Notes: generated from the letters alone by a model not told the origin. A DNA stretch of 64,000 nucleotides from Locusta migratoria (GCA_026315105.1 CM048746.1:142582730-142646729); one strand, 5' to 3'. Positions 43,441 to 53,454 are shown, numbered from the stretch's first letter. Made by a program: numbers and translations.

Positions 43441-45245
43441 CGATATGTCGTCTGATGCTAAAAAGACAACACCTGGTAGTGGCGTGCAATGCTTTTCTTA
43501 TATAGAAAGACAACAAAACAACGCATATATCTCGTAATGAAACTGTTGTTGTAATCTAGGAATGTAACATTCGTCATCACTAAGACAATAAGCATGATCC
43601 ACAGTTTGATGGATTCAGTGACAATGTGCCTAAACAAAAATTCGAAACATTAAAACTTGGACCTTGTTTTAAACAAAACATCTTTAGGAAACGTTTTCAG
43701 GAACGTAAATTGCCTGGAAAAATAAGTTTAAGAATTGCCCATGAAATTTCCACAAGTGGGAAGTCATTCGTTGAGAGTAATTATATGGAGAGCTGCGTGT
43801 CAGTTACGGTTGTAGAACTGTGAAAACGTATCAATGCAAAGCGGTTTCTCTTTCTGCAAGTACAGTGGGGCGTCGATATGAATGCTTTGCTTCTGATTTA
43901 ACAAATGGTTGACAACAAAAGGCATCGAAGTTTGCTTTGTACTTGGTAGCCCCGGTCAGAACATCTCTGATACTCATCAAAATCTACAGTTTTCTAGAGG
44001 TTTGGACACGAACTATGAAGTTATCGATTAACCGAAGATCTTATTTCTTTCCTCGGTGCTATACCATGTTTAAAGAGGTACAGTTTACTTTAGTTAATTA
44101 GTGAAATCTTCCTCTTTCTCGGATGAAATACGTCACAAGTGATAGAGGCAAAAATACCTGTGGCAAATATGCAGATTTTGTTGGAAGAATAAATTCACTG
44201 TGATATAGCAGTGGTGTTCCCAAAACATTAGTACCAAGCGAGGTGGAGCAGTGTTAAGACAGTGGACTTGCATTCGGGAGGATGGTGGTTCAAATCCACC
44301 TCCGGCCATCCTGATTTAGTTTTCCGAGATTTCCCTAAATCACTCCAAGCAAATGCCGGGATGGGTCCTTTCAAAGGACACAGCCAGTTTCCTCCCACAT
44401 CCTTCCCCGAAAATCCGAGCATAAACTCCATCTGTAATGACCATGCTGTCGACGGAACGTTAAACCTTAAGCTTCCTTCCTTCCTTGAAAAACATTAGGG
44501 AACACTTTGTGCCAAGTCTGCACATAGGTTCTGTGTTATGGAACGTGAAATTTTCGCTGTCGTTTTATTCGTAGCCAATTTAAATGTTTCCTAGAAGAGG
44601 TAGTAGGATCATTGTCAAGCGATCTCCCAAACCACACAGAAGATGATTAACTGGCGGTAAAATTTTGTCAAGTTTATTTTGTTTGAGAACAGACCCAAGA
44701 ATATTTACGAACGAGAAAAATGATCCTTAGGAAGTTCTGACGAACAACGGATGGTTGTTGAAGCTAGCTTTATTGATTGATGTCGCTCTAAGTTTGAACG
44801 AACCGAATTATAAATATCCAAGGAGAGGACAATTTTATTTATGAACTTTAAATGGATTTAAGGCTTTCGGACATAAACTGATGATTAGTGACAGAAATGC
44901 CAGATAGAAAATGTTCTAGCAGATGAGCAACTGCTTTTCAATGCAAGGTGTAAAGGAATCATGTCTTCTACTCTCTTTTTCAATTGAATTTCCTTATAAT
45001 CTGAAGAAAGAGTTTTAGCAGACTTTCAGATTTAGGTGTGCACTTTAAGGAAACCGAATATTCCAGAACTCCCTTTTGTATAAAGCGGAAGATGTCCCGA
45101 CAGCGTTGCAAAAGGAAATCAATGATATGCAAGCCGATGGCACAATGAAGGGCAAGTTTAAGGCAGAAAATCTTCAGTTTTATAAGTTTCCTTCAGATAA
45201 CCTTGATATGAAGTACTTTGCACTTTGCAGTATTTCTTTGGTGAT
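43440..45245 (+). pseudogene. hAT transposase pseudogene (GTF2IRD2-like)
   Basis: Plus strand: 'MSSDAKK' near 43445, 'VPKQKFETLK' (43626), 'RIAHEISTSGKSFVESNYME' (43730-43795), 'SLSASTVGRRYE' (43850), 'GQNISDTHQNLQFSRGLDTN' (43955-44015, the 'sDtaQl.iFiRG' region), then, after a SINE, 'QFYL'/'FIYEL' with 'MDLKAFGHKLMI'-type sequence, 'AEDVPTALQKEINDMQADGT' (45085-45150) and 'KFKAENLQFYKFPSDN'. The order is that of GTF2IRD2/EPM2AIP1-like hAT transposases. Many stops; the C-terminal dimerisation block is missing. A foldback element begins 55 bases after the last recognisable part. Confidence 0.82.
44232..44488 (+). mobile_element. SINE-2, full-length, nested in the hAT pseudogene
   Basis: tRNA-like head 'accaagcgaggtggagcagt' with B box 'ggtggttcaaatccacctcc', body 'atttccctaaatcactccaa' and 'aaatgccgggatgggtcctt', end 'gtcgacggaacgtt...cttccttcc'. 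TSD 'aaaacattag' at 44222-44231 and 44489-44498. The transposase sense resumes on both sides, so the SINE is younger than the hAT element. Confidence 0.93.
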
Positions 45246-45300
45246 ATAAACGAAATCTAAATATGGAAGTAACCTGAGGGAAAATGGTTTAAAAATATAT

Positions 45301-45672
45301 ACATGGATGAAAATACCAGCAGCTGTATTCAAAATCTTTATTAAATTCTATGTGACCGGTTTTGGTGTTACACTACATCATCTTCAGGCTCCCGTTGTGT
45401 GATTATTATGAAATGCACATTTGGATTGGGTAGCCATTAAAACCAGTAGCCATAAATTTCTTGCTCTGTTCATGTTACACCCTTAGTTGAACAGTCGTCA
45501 TTGAGAGTGTAACATGAACAGAGCAAGAAATTTACAGCTACTGCATTTAATGGCTACCCAATCCAAATGTGCTTTTAATAATAAGCCTGAAGATAGTGTA
45601 GTGTAACAACGAAACCGGTCGCACAGAGTTCAATAAAGATTTTGAATACAGCTGCTGGTATTTTCATCCATC
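45301..45672. mobile_element. Foldback element, family 3
   Basis: Arms 45301-45478 and 45497-45672 are reverse complements with a few mismatches ('catggatgaaaataccagca' against 'tgctggtattttcatccatc'), separated by an 18-base centre. The arms hold 'gcctgaagatgatgtagtg' and 'cgaaaccggtc', comparable with the core motif in families 2 and 4. No coding sequence. Confidence 0.9.
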
Positions 45673-46275
45673 TATATAATCGAATCAGCTGCGTCCCAAA
45701 TCCATCCACTATGGAGAGATTTAAACTTTAGGTTTAAAAAATATTTGACTCGTACAGCAGACTTCGTGGGAGCCACAATTAGAGGAAATTTTAAATTCAA
45801 AAGACGAATTACATTCCTCTCACTAACTGTATAAAAGAGTGTCAAAGATAATCCGAAGTTTTCACTGAACATAGGGGAAAAAATCATGAAATACCATTAA
45901 GATATCATAAAATGTGTGATCAAATGGAAGTTATGATGTCGCAAATTCATTTAGTAGGTTTTTGTTAAAATATTTGGCAGAATTAAATTCGCATGTTAAA
46001 TTTGTTTTGTTTGAAGGTGTTATGAGAGATAGAGTGACGGTCATAATATGTAGACTCGAAACAGGGTGTTCACCATCCTGCTGACTTTTAGGACAAATTT
46101 GTAGGCTGGTTAGAGCGAGATATGTCATTCGATCCCCCACAGAGATATTTAACTTGATATGTGATTTTATTGATGTAATAATTTGGAGACTTTATGTAAA
46201 ATCACTATTTTATTAAAAATTATTTTATAATAAATATGTGTATACAATGAAAATATTCATTGTTTCAGTTTCCAT
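45673..46275. other. Unassigned interval
   Basis: About 600 A/T-rich bases. No recognised feature; short frames on the minus strand are unconvincing. Confidence 0.35.
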
Positions 46276-46690
46276 CCCGCGAAAGGCAAAGGTCCCAGGT
46301 TCGAGTCCCGGTTCCGGCACACAATTTTAATCTGCCAGGAAGTTTCATATCAGCTCACACTCCGCTGCAGAGTGAAGTTTCATTCTGGAAACATCCCTTA
46401 GGCTGTGGCTAAGCCATGTCTCCACCATATCCTTTCTTCCAGGAGGGCTAGTCTTGCGTGTTTGCAGGAGAGCTTCTGTTAAGTTTGGAAAGTAGGAGGC
46501 GAGGTACTGGCGGAAGTAAAGTTGTGAGGCGGTATCGTGAGTCGTGTCGGGGTAGCTCAGTGGTAGAGCGCTTGCCCGCGAAAGGCAAAGGTCCCAGGTT
46601 CGAGTCCCGGTTCCGGCACACAATTTTAATCTGCCAGGAAGTTTCATATCAGCGCACACTCCGCTGCAGAGTGAAAGTTTCATTCTGGAA
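46276..46690 (+). repeat. tRNA-like SINE-3, tandem with 299-bp period
   Basis: The segment 'cccgcgaaaggcaaaggtcc' occurs at 46276 and 46575, 299 bases apart, each followed by 'caggttcgagtcccggttcc', 'atctgccaggaagtttcata' and 'cactccgctgcagagtga'. The second copy has a whole tRNA-like unit (46549-46618): A box 'ggggtagctcagtggtagag', anticodon arm 'ttgcccgcgaaaggcaa' (CGA in the loop), B box, and a matching acceptor. The first is cut just before the anticodon loop. Not called as a functional tRNA because it is part of a repeat. Confidence 0.85.
46549..46618 (+). other. tRNA-like domain of SINE-3
   Basis: Cloverleaf-like: D-arm 'gctcagtggtagagc', anticodon stem ttgcc/ggcaa with a 7-base loop 'cgcgaaa', and T-arm 'aggttcgagtccc'. 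Position 33 is g where tRNAs have U, and a repeat body follows directly, so this is probably the tRNA-derived promoter of a SINE. Confidence 0.6.
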
Positions 46691-46707
46691 TAAGTTAATT
46701 TCTTGTA

Positions 46708-46992
46708 ATGTTGGCTGGTGAGAACTTCTCTTTGGGCCCCTACTGCAGTGATAAAATTGAAAGAAAATCACTGAAATGGTACGGACATATGATGAGAATG
46801 CCAGATCATCGGTGGCCAAAGAAAGTTTATGAATGGAAACCACCCAGCAGACGTAAGCGCGGTAGACCACGACGCTCTTGGACAGACCAGATAAATGTAG
46901 TAATGCAACATCGCGGCATCGACAAGAAAGAAGCGCTGGATGAAGAGGCTTGGCGGAGGATAACAGAAATACGACAAGATGTTATTCATTAA
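46708..46992 (+). pseudogene. RTE-like LINE C-terminal fragment
   Basis: The frame reads 'SLKWYGHMMRMPDHRWPKKV', 'PPSRRKRGRPRRSWTDQI' and 'DEEAWRRITEIRQDV', the conserved C-terminal domain of RTE/BovB-like LINE polyproteins (the 'WYGHxxRM' and 'GRPRxxW' motifs). Only the last ~75 codons of the element remain, uninterrupted, followed by a stop at 46990 and an (AT)n tract. The frame's first ~20 residues come from the adjoining SINE-3 junction. Confidence 0.88.
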
Positions 46993-47004
46993 TCTTCGTG
47001 TTGC

Positions 47005-47009
<5 letters not shown>

Positions 47010-47040
<31 letters not shown>
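47010..47040. repeat. (AT)n microsatellite
   Basis: About 30 bases of AT directly abutting the left end of the foldback at 47041. Confidence 0.95.
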
Positions 47041-47045
<5 letters not shown>

Positions 47046-47724
47046 GTTTCACTAAGTGTGTTTGCCTCTGTAACTTATAAAATAATAGATGACAGGAAAT
47101 TTTAATGCGGTAGGTCAACACAAGAAATATTACACTTTCTGCGGAGCTATGAACATAGTTTATTGTATCATTTTCCAAAGAGTTACAGCACAAAGATATA
47201 ATTTTTTAAATGGAACAATAGTTTTTTTTCTATCGTGCATTGGATTCGTTGATACCAGATGCGTTCAAATCAATTTAAATTACATTCCTATCACTGTTAG
47301 TTTTGGAGCTATAACCTTTCAAAGTCTAGGGGGGCGGAGGCTACGACAGCGTAGCTGACTGGCTGGTGGTCATGAGACAGTGGGTCGTGCCGCAGGGGAT
47401 ATCCACTCGGCCAGTGAGCAACGCTATCGCAGCCTCCGCCCCCGGACGTTTGAAGGGTTGAAGCTCCCAAACTAACAGTGATAGGAATGTAGTTTAAATT
47501 GTTTTGGACGCAGCTGGTTTAAACGAATCCAATACACGATAGAAAAAACTATTGTTCCATTTAAAAAATTATATCTTTGTGGTGTAACTCTTTGGAAAAT
47601 GATACAATAAACTATGTTCATCGCTCCGCAGAAAGTGTAACATTTCTTGTGTTGACCTCCCGCATTAAAATTTCCCGTCACCTATTATTTTATAAGTTAC
47701 AGAGGCAAACACACTTAGTGAAAC

Positions 47725-47729
<5 letters not shown>
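47041..47729. mobile_element. Foldback element, family 1 (copy 2)
   Basis: Left end 'agggtgtttcactaagtgtg' (47041) is repeated in reverse complement at 47729, and the arms of about 320 bases match closely ('aactttataaaataatag...' type). The centre holds 'gagacagtgggtcgtgccgc' as in copy 1 at 1210-1828. Both copies are flanked by (AT)n, so the target preference may be AT repeats. Frames on each strand inside the arms are mirror images and not genes. Confidence 0.93.

Positions 47730-47775
<46 letters not shown>
47730..47775. repeat. (AT)n microsatellite
   Basis: About 45 bases of AT directly abutting the right end of the foldback, so the element sits inside one AT array. Confidence 0.95.
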
Positions 47776-47777
<2 letters not shown>

Positions 47778-48369
47778 ATTTAACCAAGATAAACACGTCA
47801 CGAAAAAACACGCCAACAACCTAATTGCATTTTAACACTGAGAAGTTCTGGGACGGTGTATAAAACATTAACTTTTTAATGATTTTATAAGATAATTTTA
47901 TACGTTTTACTGCTCCAAGCCAAACGGAATTCACCACGGAAAAAGTGTATTTCACCCCGAAATAGTGTATTTTAACCCGGAAAATTTTTTATTCTTTACC
48001 TGGGAAATCCTGGAAAATTCCGGGAAATTTTTCTTCTTGTCAGCATATACAGACTGTAATTGTCCGAACACTGGTACTTAGTTTGGTATGTTGTTCACAG
48101 TATAAATCTGAATTCAACACGAATTTTGAGAAAATGCAAGCCCTGAGATGCTGAATGGATAGTAGGGGTGGGGGTGGGGTGGTAGTCAGTTGTGGTTACC
48201 GTTATATCGTAACAGTATCATTCTTCCAGGCTCCAGTGCCAGGCCATGTTGACGAATTTACGTAAATTAATTCTGCCGAATATCCCGTACCTAATAAATT
48301 CACGAATTTTCGAGATTTTTTAAATTTCGTATTTTAACCTCAAAAATTAGAGGGGGAGTACTATATGCG
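47776..48369. other. Unassigned interval
   Basis: About 590 bases. 'gggaaatcctggaaaattcc' with 'aacccggaaaatttttt' near 47975-48030 gives a short GGAAA-rich stretch. No recognised gene. Confidence 0.35.
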
Positions 48370-49015
48370 GTGGGGTACTGTAGCCGAGTAAAGACGGAAT
48401 GTTCCACTCACGCTACAGCATTGACGTCCACGGCTCAACTGGGCCGTCAGTCACTTGGAATATGGAACGGCAGGCCATGAACGCGATGAAAGCTATTTCT
48501 GCCTGTTCGTAAGTGGTGGTCGTTTGTGCGTAGAAAGTACAACCGGCGAGCCATGTATCGTAGGTGCATTCATCCGAGAAGCACCGGCCCCACTCATACC
48601 TTATTGTGTGAGGTCTGTAATGTAAACACTGGAGTAGTGGAGGGAACGTACACATGCTGTGAGAGACTTTCTATTCCTTTCTTGCAATAGGGATATGATG
48701 TGTTGTTCAAACAGGACAATGCTTGTCCAGACACTTCGTGTGTAACATAGTGGGCTGAGCAAGGTGCGCAGATACTTCTCTGACCAGCGCGACCTCCGAA
48801 CTTGTTTCCAGTTGAGTACGTTTGGGAAATGGCGGGAAGATAAGTGACTCGTACGACTGGTCAACTAAAAAATCTTGCAAAGCTACATCAACAGGTCGAG
48901 CAGGCTTGGAATGATGTATCCCCAGGCAGTATTCGTGTTCTCTGTGATCGAATGGACGCCGTAATCAGAGCCTGCATTGCCGCCCTTGGAGGCCTCACCA
49001 CGTACTAATAAGGCC
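48370..49015 (+). pseudogene. Tc1-like transposase, catalytic half
   Basis: Plus strand at 48485 reads 'DESYFCLFVSGGRLCV' (first catalytic Asp block) and 'GEPCIVGAFIREAP'; after frame changes 'LFKQDNACPDTSCVT' (48705-48750, second Asp), 'ARPPNLFPVEYVWEMAGR' (48790-48840, third acid), and 'LHQQVEQAWNDVSPGSIRVL' with 'DRMDAVIRACIAALGGLTTY' and a stop (48890-49008). This is the Tc1/mariner DDE domain to the C-terminus. The minus-strand frames here are shadows. Confidence 0.88.
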
Positions 49016-49018
49016 GGT

Positions 49019-49220
49019 ATTACGCTATCAAATTATTGGACAAATAATTGGACAAAGAAAAATTGGACGTAGTGTAATGGGAACGTCGCCCAATATTTCA
49101 TCAAATCTAAGGTATCGGCTTAAATTTGATCAACGAAATCGATCGTCTTCTGTTTCATGCAGTGAGAAATGTGACCGCTCGGAGAGCCTGTAGTACTACA
49201 GCCTCCTTGTAACTACACCT

Positions 49221-49279
<59 letters not shown>

Positions 49280-50263
49280 TTAAATGTCTCACATAACGTT
49301 GGGTATTCGTAAACATGGCTAGTAGTGGCACGTTTGTGTAGTGTTTTCCAGCAACAACAAAATTTATATGAATGTATAAATCAGATGGGGCGTTGTATAA
49401 AAGGAGACAAGGTCAATTCACACGTCACGTCACGTCAATTCGCGTAGCCGAATACCCTGTGGTGAAATTGAGACCGAGTTACAATTCGTGATGTAAAAAG
49501 TCGTAGTATACTATCGGAATTGAAGGAGTAAAACCCCTAAATCTTATTTACGGCCAAATCTGACTTTATTATGTATGATTTTGGTCAACTTGGTGTTACT
49601 AAGTGTTGGGAAGTGAAACAAATTGCAAAACATCGACATCTGCCGGCAAGCGAAAATATGTACATATAAATACGTCAGACAATTTTTGTAAGGAAATAAA
49701 CAGAGCCAATTTACTTTATCAGCTATGTTTACCTCTTTACATTGTTAATAATGTCATAAACAACTTAGATTTTCCTCTTTGTGAGAGTTGACTTTTTCAT
49801 TGAAAACGTTATTTAATGAAACTTGCTTTATCAACTTACAATCTTATTCGTTTGCGTCAACCTTTTCTGTTACTCTATTGCAAATTGTGAAGAATAGAGA
49901 GCTACAAAATAGGCTAATTAGCAATGAATTACGGCCTGCCTGTATTGCCAACTACAATAAAGAAAATCCTGCCCGTTCCCGTAATGCATTTTATTTATCT
50001 CGTCCTGACACCCACGATTTCACCCAAGTGCGTTTCCTATTCTTCTTTCTCCCCTTCTGTTATAAATGCAGGCACAACGCAACTGTAACATAAACAACAG
50101 CTGATTATAACACCGCCATTTTAGAGCATATTTGAGAAAATATTGGGTGATAGTGTAATACCCCTTTAGCGTTTCATCCAATATCTTTGTTAAAGAATAT
50201 CACCAATATTTCATCCAATTTTTTTGTCCAACTCTTTGTCAAATAATTTGATAGTCTAATACC
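49019..50263. mobile_element. 1.25-kb TIR element, class uncertain
   Basis: Left end 'ccggtattacgctatcaaat' (about 49022) and right end, reverse-complemented, 'ccggtattagactatcaaat' form terminal repeats that stay similar for over 50 bases ('tggacaaa', 'aaattggac', 'aatatttcatc'). The interior frames (49603-49791, 49788-50093) show no transposase motif. A poly-T tract lies within. It may be a non-autonomous DNA transposon; the TSD was not resolved. Confidence 0.75.
49226..49272. repeat. Poly-T tract (about 47 bases)
   Basis: Uninterrupted T run inside the TIR element, followed by 'aaaaaggttaaatg'. Possibly the tail of a minus-strand retroposed fragment. Confidence 0.93.
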
Positions 50264-50267
50264 GGGC

Positions 50268-50322
50268 ACGGGGCCGTCTCTAATGACCACACTGTCGATG
50301 CGACGTTTCCTTCCTTCCTTCT
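50268..50322 (+). mobile_element. SINE-2 tail fragment
   Basis: 'ctctaatgaccacactgtcg' with 'gcgacgtttccttccttcct' matches the SINE-2 3' end at 44430-44488. Only the tail remains, directly beside the TIR element's right end. Confidence 0.7.
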
Positions 50323-50431
50323 AATAAGGATGTTTCAGCGTGAATCGACACCTACCGCTTGAGTTATTATTCAATAAAAGTAATATTTTCATGTATTTCA
50401 TATTTACTTGAAACGTAGACATGTTAGATTT

Positions 50432-50480
50432 AATAGGGGACTGATGACCTAGATGTTTAGTTCCCTCAAAACAACAACAA
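50432..50480 (+). mobile_element. SINE tail fragment
   Basis: 'ataggggactgatgacctag' with 'ttagttccctcaaaacaaca' is a SINE 3' end of a variant not seen elsewhere in the window. Confidence 0.6.
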
Positions 50481-51384
50481 CAATTAGATTTAATATCTCT
50501 GACTCATATCGTTGGCTCCGCGAAGGCAGTCTTTGGTTCATGCGGTCCCGCGTCTGAGTAGTGGTAGTTGTGGCCGGGACTCAGACGAGTGAACAGGGAG
50601 AGTGTTATGCAAGAAGTAATGGAATGAAGTTTAAATTTGTTGGACGAGCTTAGATCTTTACCATCTGTGTTTTCTTTTTATGTAAAAATGTAAAGAAAGT
50701 AACTGAATTGATCTGTTTTTGGAACATGGTGAAGATTGTCGTTAAATTCAGCAAGAGTGTAATGCAGGATTTTAAAAATCCCCCTTGAAAGTCCAGAAAG
50801 TAGGGATGGTTTTGTTTTACAATCATGGTTTTAATATATATATATATCAGACTTGTAAGAAATTAATTGCCAAAATTGAATGATATTGTGTAAATTACGT
50901 TTGCCTTAAGTGATAATGGATTTCAGTTACATAAAGGATTATATTTCAAACTTACTTCATATTTGTGACGACTTGGTCATTCAGAAAAAAAAAAAATTAC
51001 CCTATTCATTTACTTTTTTCTTTGAAGACAACGAATATGTACTATATTTGTGTGGTAGTGAATTCGCAATGCACCTCCGCGAATTCCGTAGTTAGTGTTA
51101 TTTTACAGTAATTTGGAGATCAGGTGCACAGGCAGCTTATCCTTGCGCATAGGTAGTCCATAAAAAGACAGTGTCAACAGTTGAGAGAAATATTTCAGGA
51201 ATTAATGTCGTACCTTGTAGTGTAACGACTTGCACTACATTCCTATATCCCGACATAAGACGGCTAATATATTTATTTTGGGGATTAAGGTAGGAGAGTA
51301 AGTATTGCCTCAAGGTTTTTGTTTGCCCAGGTGGATGGTCGAGAAAAACACTTGCTGTTCCTACATGGAAAAGATGTGTTGAAG
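50481..51384. other. Unassigned interval
   Basis: About 900 bases with short (TA)n near 50836. Frame 50910-51095 is unrecognised. Nothing that I can name. Confidence 0.35.
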
Positions 51385-51394
51385 GAATCCTGAG

Positions 51395-51566
51395 AGGCGC
51401 TCCAGTCACGGTCTGCACGGCCACTGCGGTCGGGAGTTCGAATCCCCCCTCGGGCATGGATATTTGTGCCGTCCTTAGTTGTAGGTAGTTCATAAGTAGT
51501 TTGTAAGTTTAGGGACTGATGACCCCGTAGTTAAGTCCCATAAGCTTTACAAACATTTGAACATTT
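51395..51566 (+). mobile_element. 5'-short SINE with TSD
   Basis: Starts 'aggcgctccagtcacggtct', B box 'gggagttcgaatcccccctc', body 'gggactgatgaccccgtagt', tail 'acaaacatttgaacattt'. Direct repeats 'gaatcctgag' (51385-51394) and 'gaatactgag' (51567-51576) differ at one base. Same start base as 30096-30270. Confidence 0.92.
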
Positions 51567-51576
51567 GAATACTGAG

Positions 51577-52341
51577 AACTCGGTAAGTAGGACTCCATAG
51601 AAAGGACTGTGTTAATGAAATAATGTGGTATATTATTTTGTTTTGTATTGCGGGATTCGTTGTTAAGACGTGAACGAGTTAACATGTACGGAGATTGATA
51701 AGCATTGTGACTTATTGATAGTATTTGAAAGTGTAATAAAATGTTAATGAATTCCTAATATATTTCTCTTTCTCTGATCTTCGTCCTTAGAACAGTCTTC
51801 AGAAAGTAGGAAGTCCGAGTATTTAAAAGAAGATGTTCAATTTGTAGGAGGAACAGACTAGCTGGACCTCCAATTACATTTGCAGCTAAAATTGGGAAGA
51901 GAAAACTATACGACGTGGATTACACATTTCCAGAATAGACAAGAAAAAAAATCTAGCAGTGCTTGGAGTTCGTACCAAGTAATTCACGGTCACTCAGACG
52001 CACTAAAACCTCTATATTCTTGTAAATCAGTCATTTCTGAACCTATCTTTAATCATATTGTTCAAGTTCTGTTGAACATGTATTACCAGAGGTCAAGATG
52101 CATACTTCATGAACACAGTTACAGGATCTGAACTTGCTTTATTGTGTACTTATGTTTTCTCTTTGCTTTAACCAACTCCATAACAGTCAGATTAACGAGT
52201 GGTAGTAGAAGTGCAGAATTAGTCTCTGACCTATATACACACAACAATCATATCACACAGCGTACTTGGGAACTTGCTTGAGAAGTTACCAAGCCGAGTC
52301 AGACAACATATTACTAATAGGCTGAAATTGCAACGCTAATC
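51577..52341. other. Unassigned interval
   Basis: About 760 A/T-rich bases. No recognised feature. Confidence 0.35.
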
Positions 52342-52518
52342 ACCGCGGCGGATTAGCCGCGCGTACTGGAGCGCCATGTTGCGGTGCGTGCTGCCGTCCG
52401 CCGTCGGGAGTTCGAATCTCTCCTCAGACATGGATGTTTGTGTCGTGTTTAGTATAAGGTAGTTTATAAATAGTTTGTAATTTTAGGGACTGACGACTCA
52501 GCAGTTAAGTCCCTTAAG
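52342..52518 (+). mobile_element. tRNA-derived SINE
   Basis: Head 'accgcggcggattagccgcg', B box 'gggagttcgaatctctcctc', body 'gggactgacgactcagcagt', ending 'cccttaagcttatatatat', where the A-rich tail has turned into an AT array. Confidence 0.9.

Positions 52519-52551
<33 letters not shown>
52519..52551. repeat. (TA)n microsatellite at a SINE tail
   Basis: About 30 bases of TA at the 3' end of the SINE at 52342-52518. Confidence 0.93.
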
Positions 52552-52552
<1 letters not shown>

Positions 52553-52554
<2 letters not shown>

Positions 52555-52734
52555 CGGCCGCGGTGGCCGGGGGGCCGAGGCGCTCCAGTCACGGTCTGCA
52601 CGGCCACTACGGTCGGAGGTTTGAATCCCCCCTCGGGCATGGATATTTGTGCCGTCCTTAGGATTAGCTAGTTCATAAGTTGTTTGTAAGTTTAGGGACT
52701 GATGAACCCGTAGTTAAGTCCCATAAGCTAAACA

Positions 52735-52738
<4 letters not shown>
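52553..52738 (+). mobile_element. tRNA-derived SINE
   Basis: Head 'ccggccgcggtggccggggg', B box 'ggaggtttgaatcccccctc', body 'gggactgatgaacccgtagt', ending 'aagctaaacaaacatatat'. Full-length; its tail also runs into an AT array. Confidence 0.93.

Positions 52739-52812
<74 letters not shown>
52739..52812. repeat. (TA)n microsatellite at a SINE tail
   Basis: About 74 bases of pure TA starting inside the SINE tail 'aaacatatata'. Confidence 0.95.
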
Positions 52813-52817
<5 letters not shown>

Positions 52818-52844
52818 AAAGGTCCCGCGTTTGATCCCAGTTAA

Positions 52845-52985
52845 CTGCAAACGTTTTGGCTTTCCCTTTGAACTGCTTTAACCTCTATCAACTTCACCGA
52901 TGTAAACAGTGACGAACTGCACACAAAAAGAAGGAAAAAGTAAAAAGGAATGGGTGCAGGGCGTTTTGAGTAAACAGTAAACTTA
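52845..52985 (+). repeat. 140-bp SINE-associated motif, copy 2
   Basis: 'caaacgttttggctttccct', 'ctctatcaacttcaccgatg', 'gcacacaaaaagaaggaaaa' and 'aatgggtgcagggcgttttg' match copy 1 at 22350-22490 in order and spacing. It is followed, as there, by a plus-strand SINE head. Confidence 0.9.
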
Positions 52986-52989
52986 CAAA

Positions 52990-53192
52990 TGTCCCGCCGC
53001 GGCGGAGTGGTCAAGCACATTGAGGCGCTATGCTCCGATGCGCGAGGCCGCTCCCCCTCGGAGGTTCTAATCCCCCCTCAGGCATGCATGTTTGTGTCGT
53101 CTTTAGTATAAGGTAGTTGATAAGTAGTTTGTAAGTTTAGGGACTGATGGCCCCGTAGTTAAGTCCCTTAAGCTTTACAAACATTTGAACAT
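52990..53192 (+). mobile_element. tRNA-derived SINE downstream of the 140-bp motif
   Basis: Head 'cccgccgcggcggagtggtc', B box 'ggaggttctaatcccccctc', body 'gggactgatggccccgtagt', tail 'acaaacatttgaacatt'. Full-length. At the other locus (22497) the same junction is present, but the SINE is cut after the B box. Confidence 0.93.
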
Positions 53193-53454
53193 TATTTGCA
53201 ACGCTAACCATTTGATTATTTATTTTGTTAAGAACTGTCATTATTGTTTTACAAGTTCCTACAACAACGGCAAAGCTTTTGAGATTATTTAATAGGTGGC
53301 TGTCACTTAACAAATGCAATACAATTACCATTATTACCATCATCTATACCTTTTATCATCAACTTTCACTCAGCAGAAGCGTAATTATTATTATCATTAC
53401 TATCATTCATGACTTTGTAGTAATAATTAATTTGTATTTTCTGCAGTGCATTAA

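Noticed and set aside
46549..46618. Functional tRNA gene with CGA anticodon
   Set aside because: It lacks U33, is part of a repeat with a 299-bp period and is followed by a SINE body; better read as a SINE promoter.
47005..47783. Two similar open frames on opposite strands (47089-47358 and 47472-47681)
   Set aside because: Mirror translations of the arms of foldback family 1; no independent coding evidence.
48413..48864. Minus-strand frames at 48413-48655 and 48601-48864
   Set aside because: The plus strand carries the Tc1-like DDE motifs in order; the minus frames are shadows, although one contains a chance 'FSDE'.
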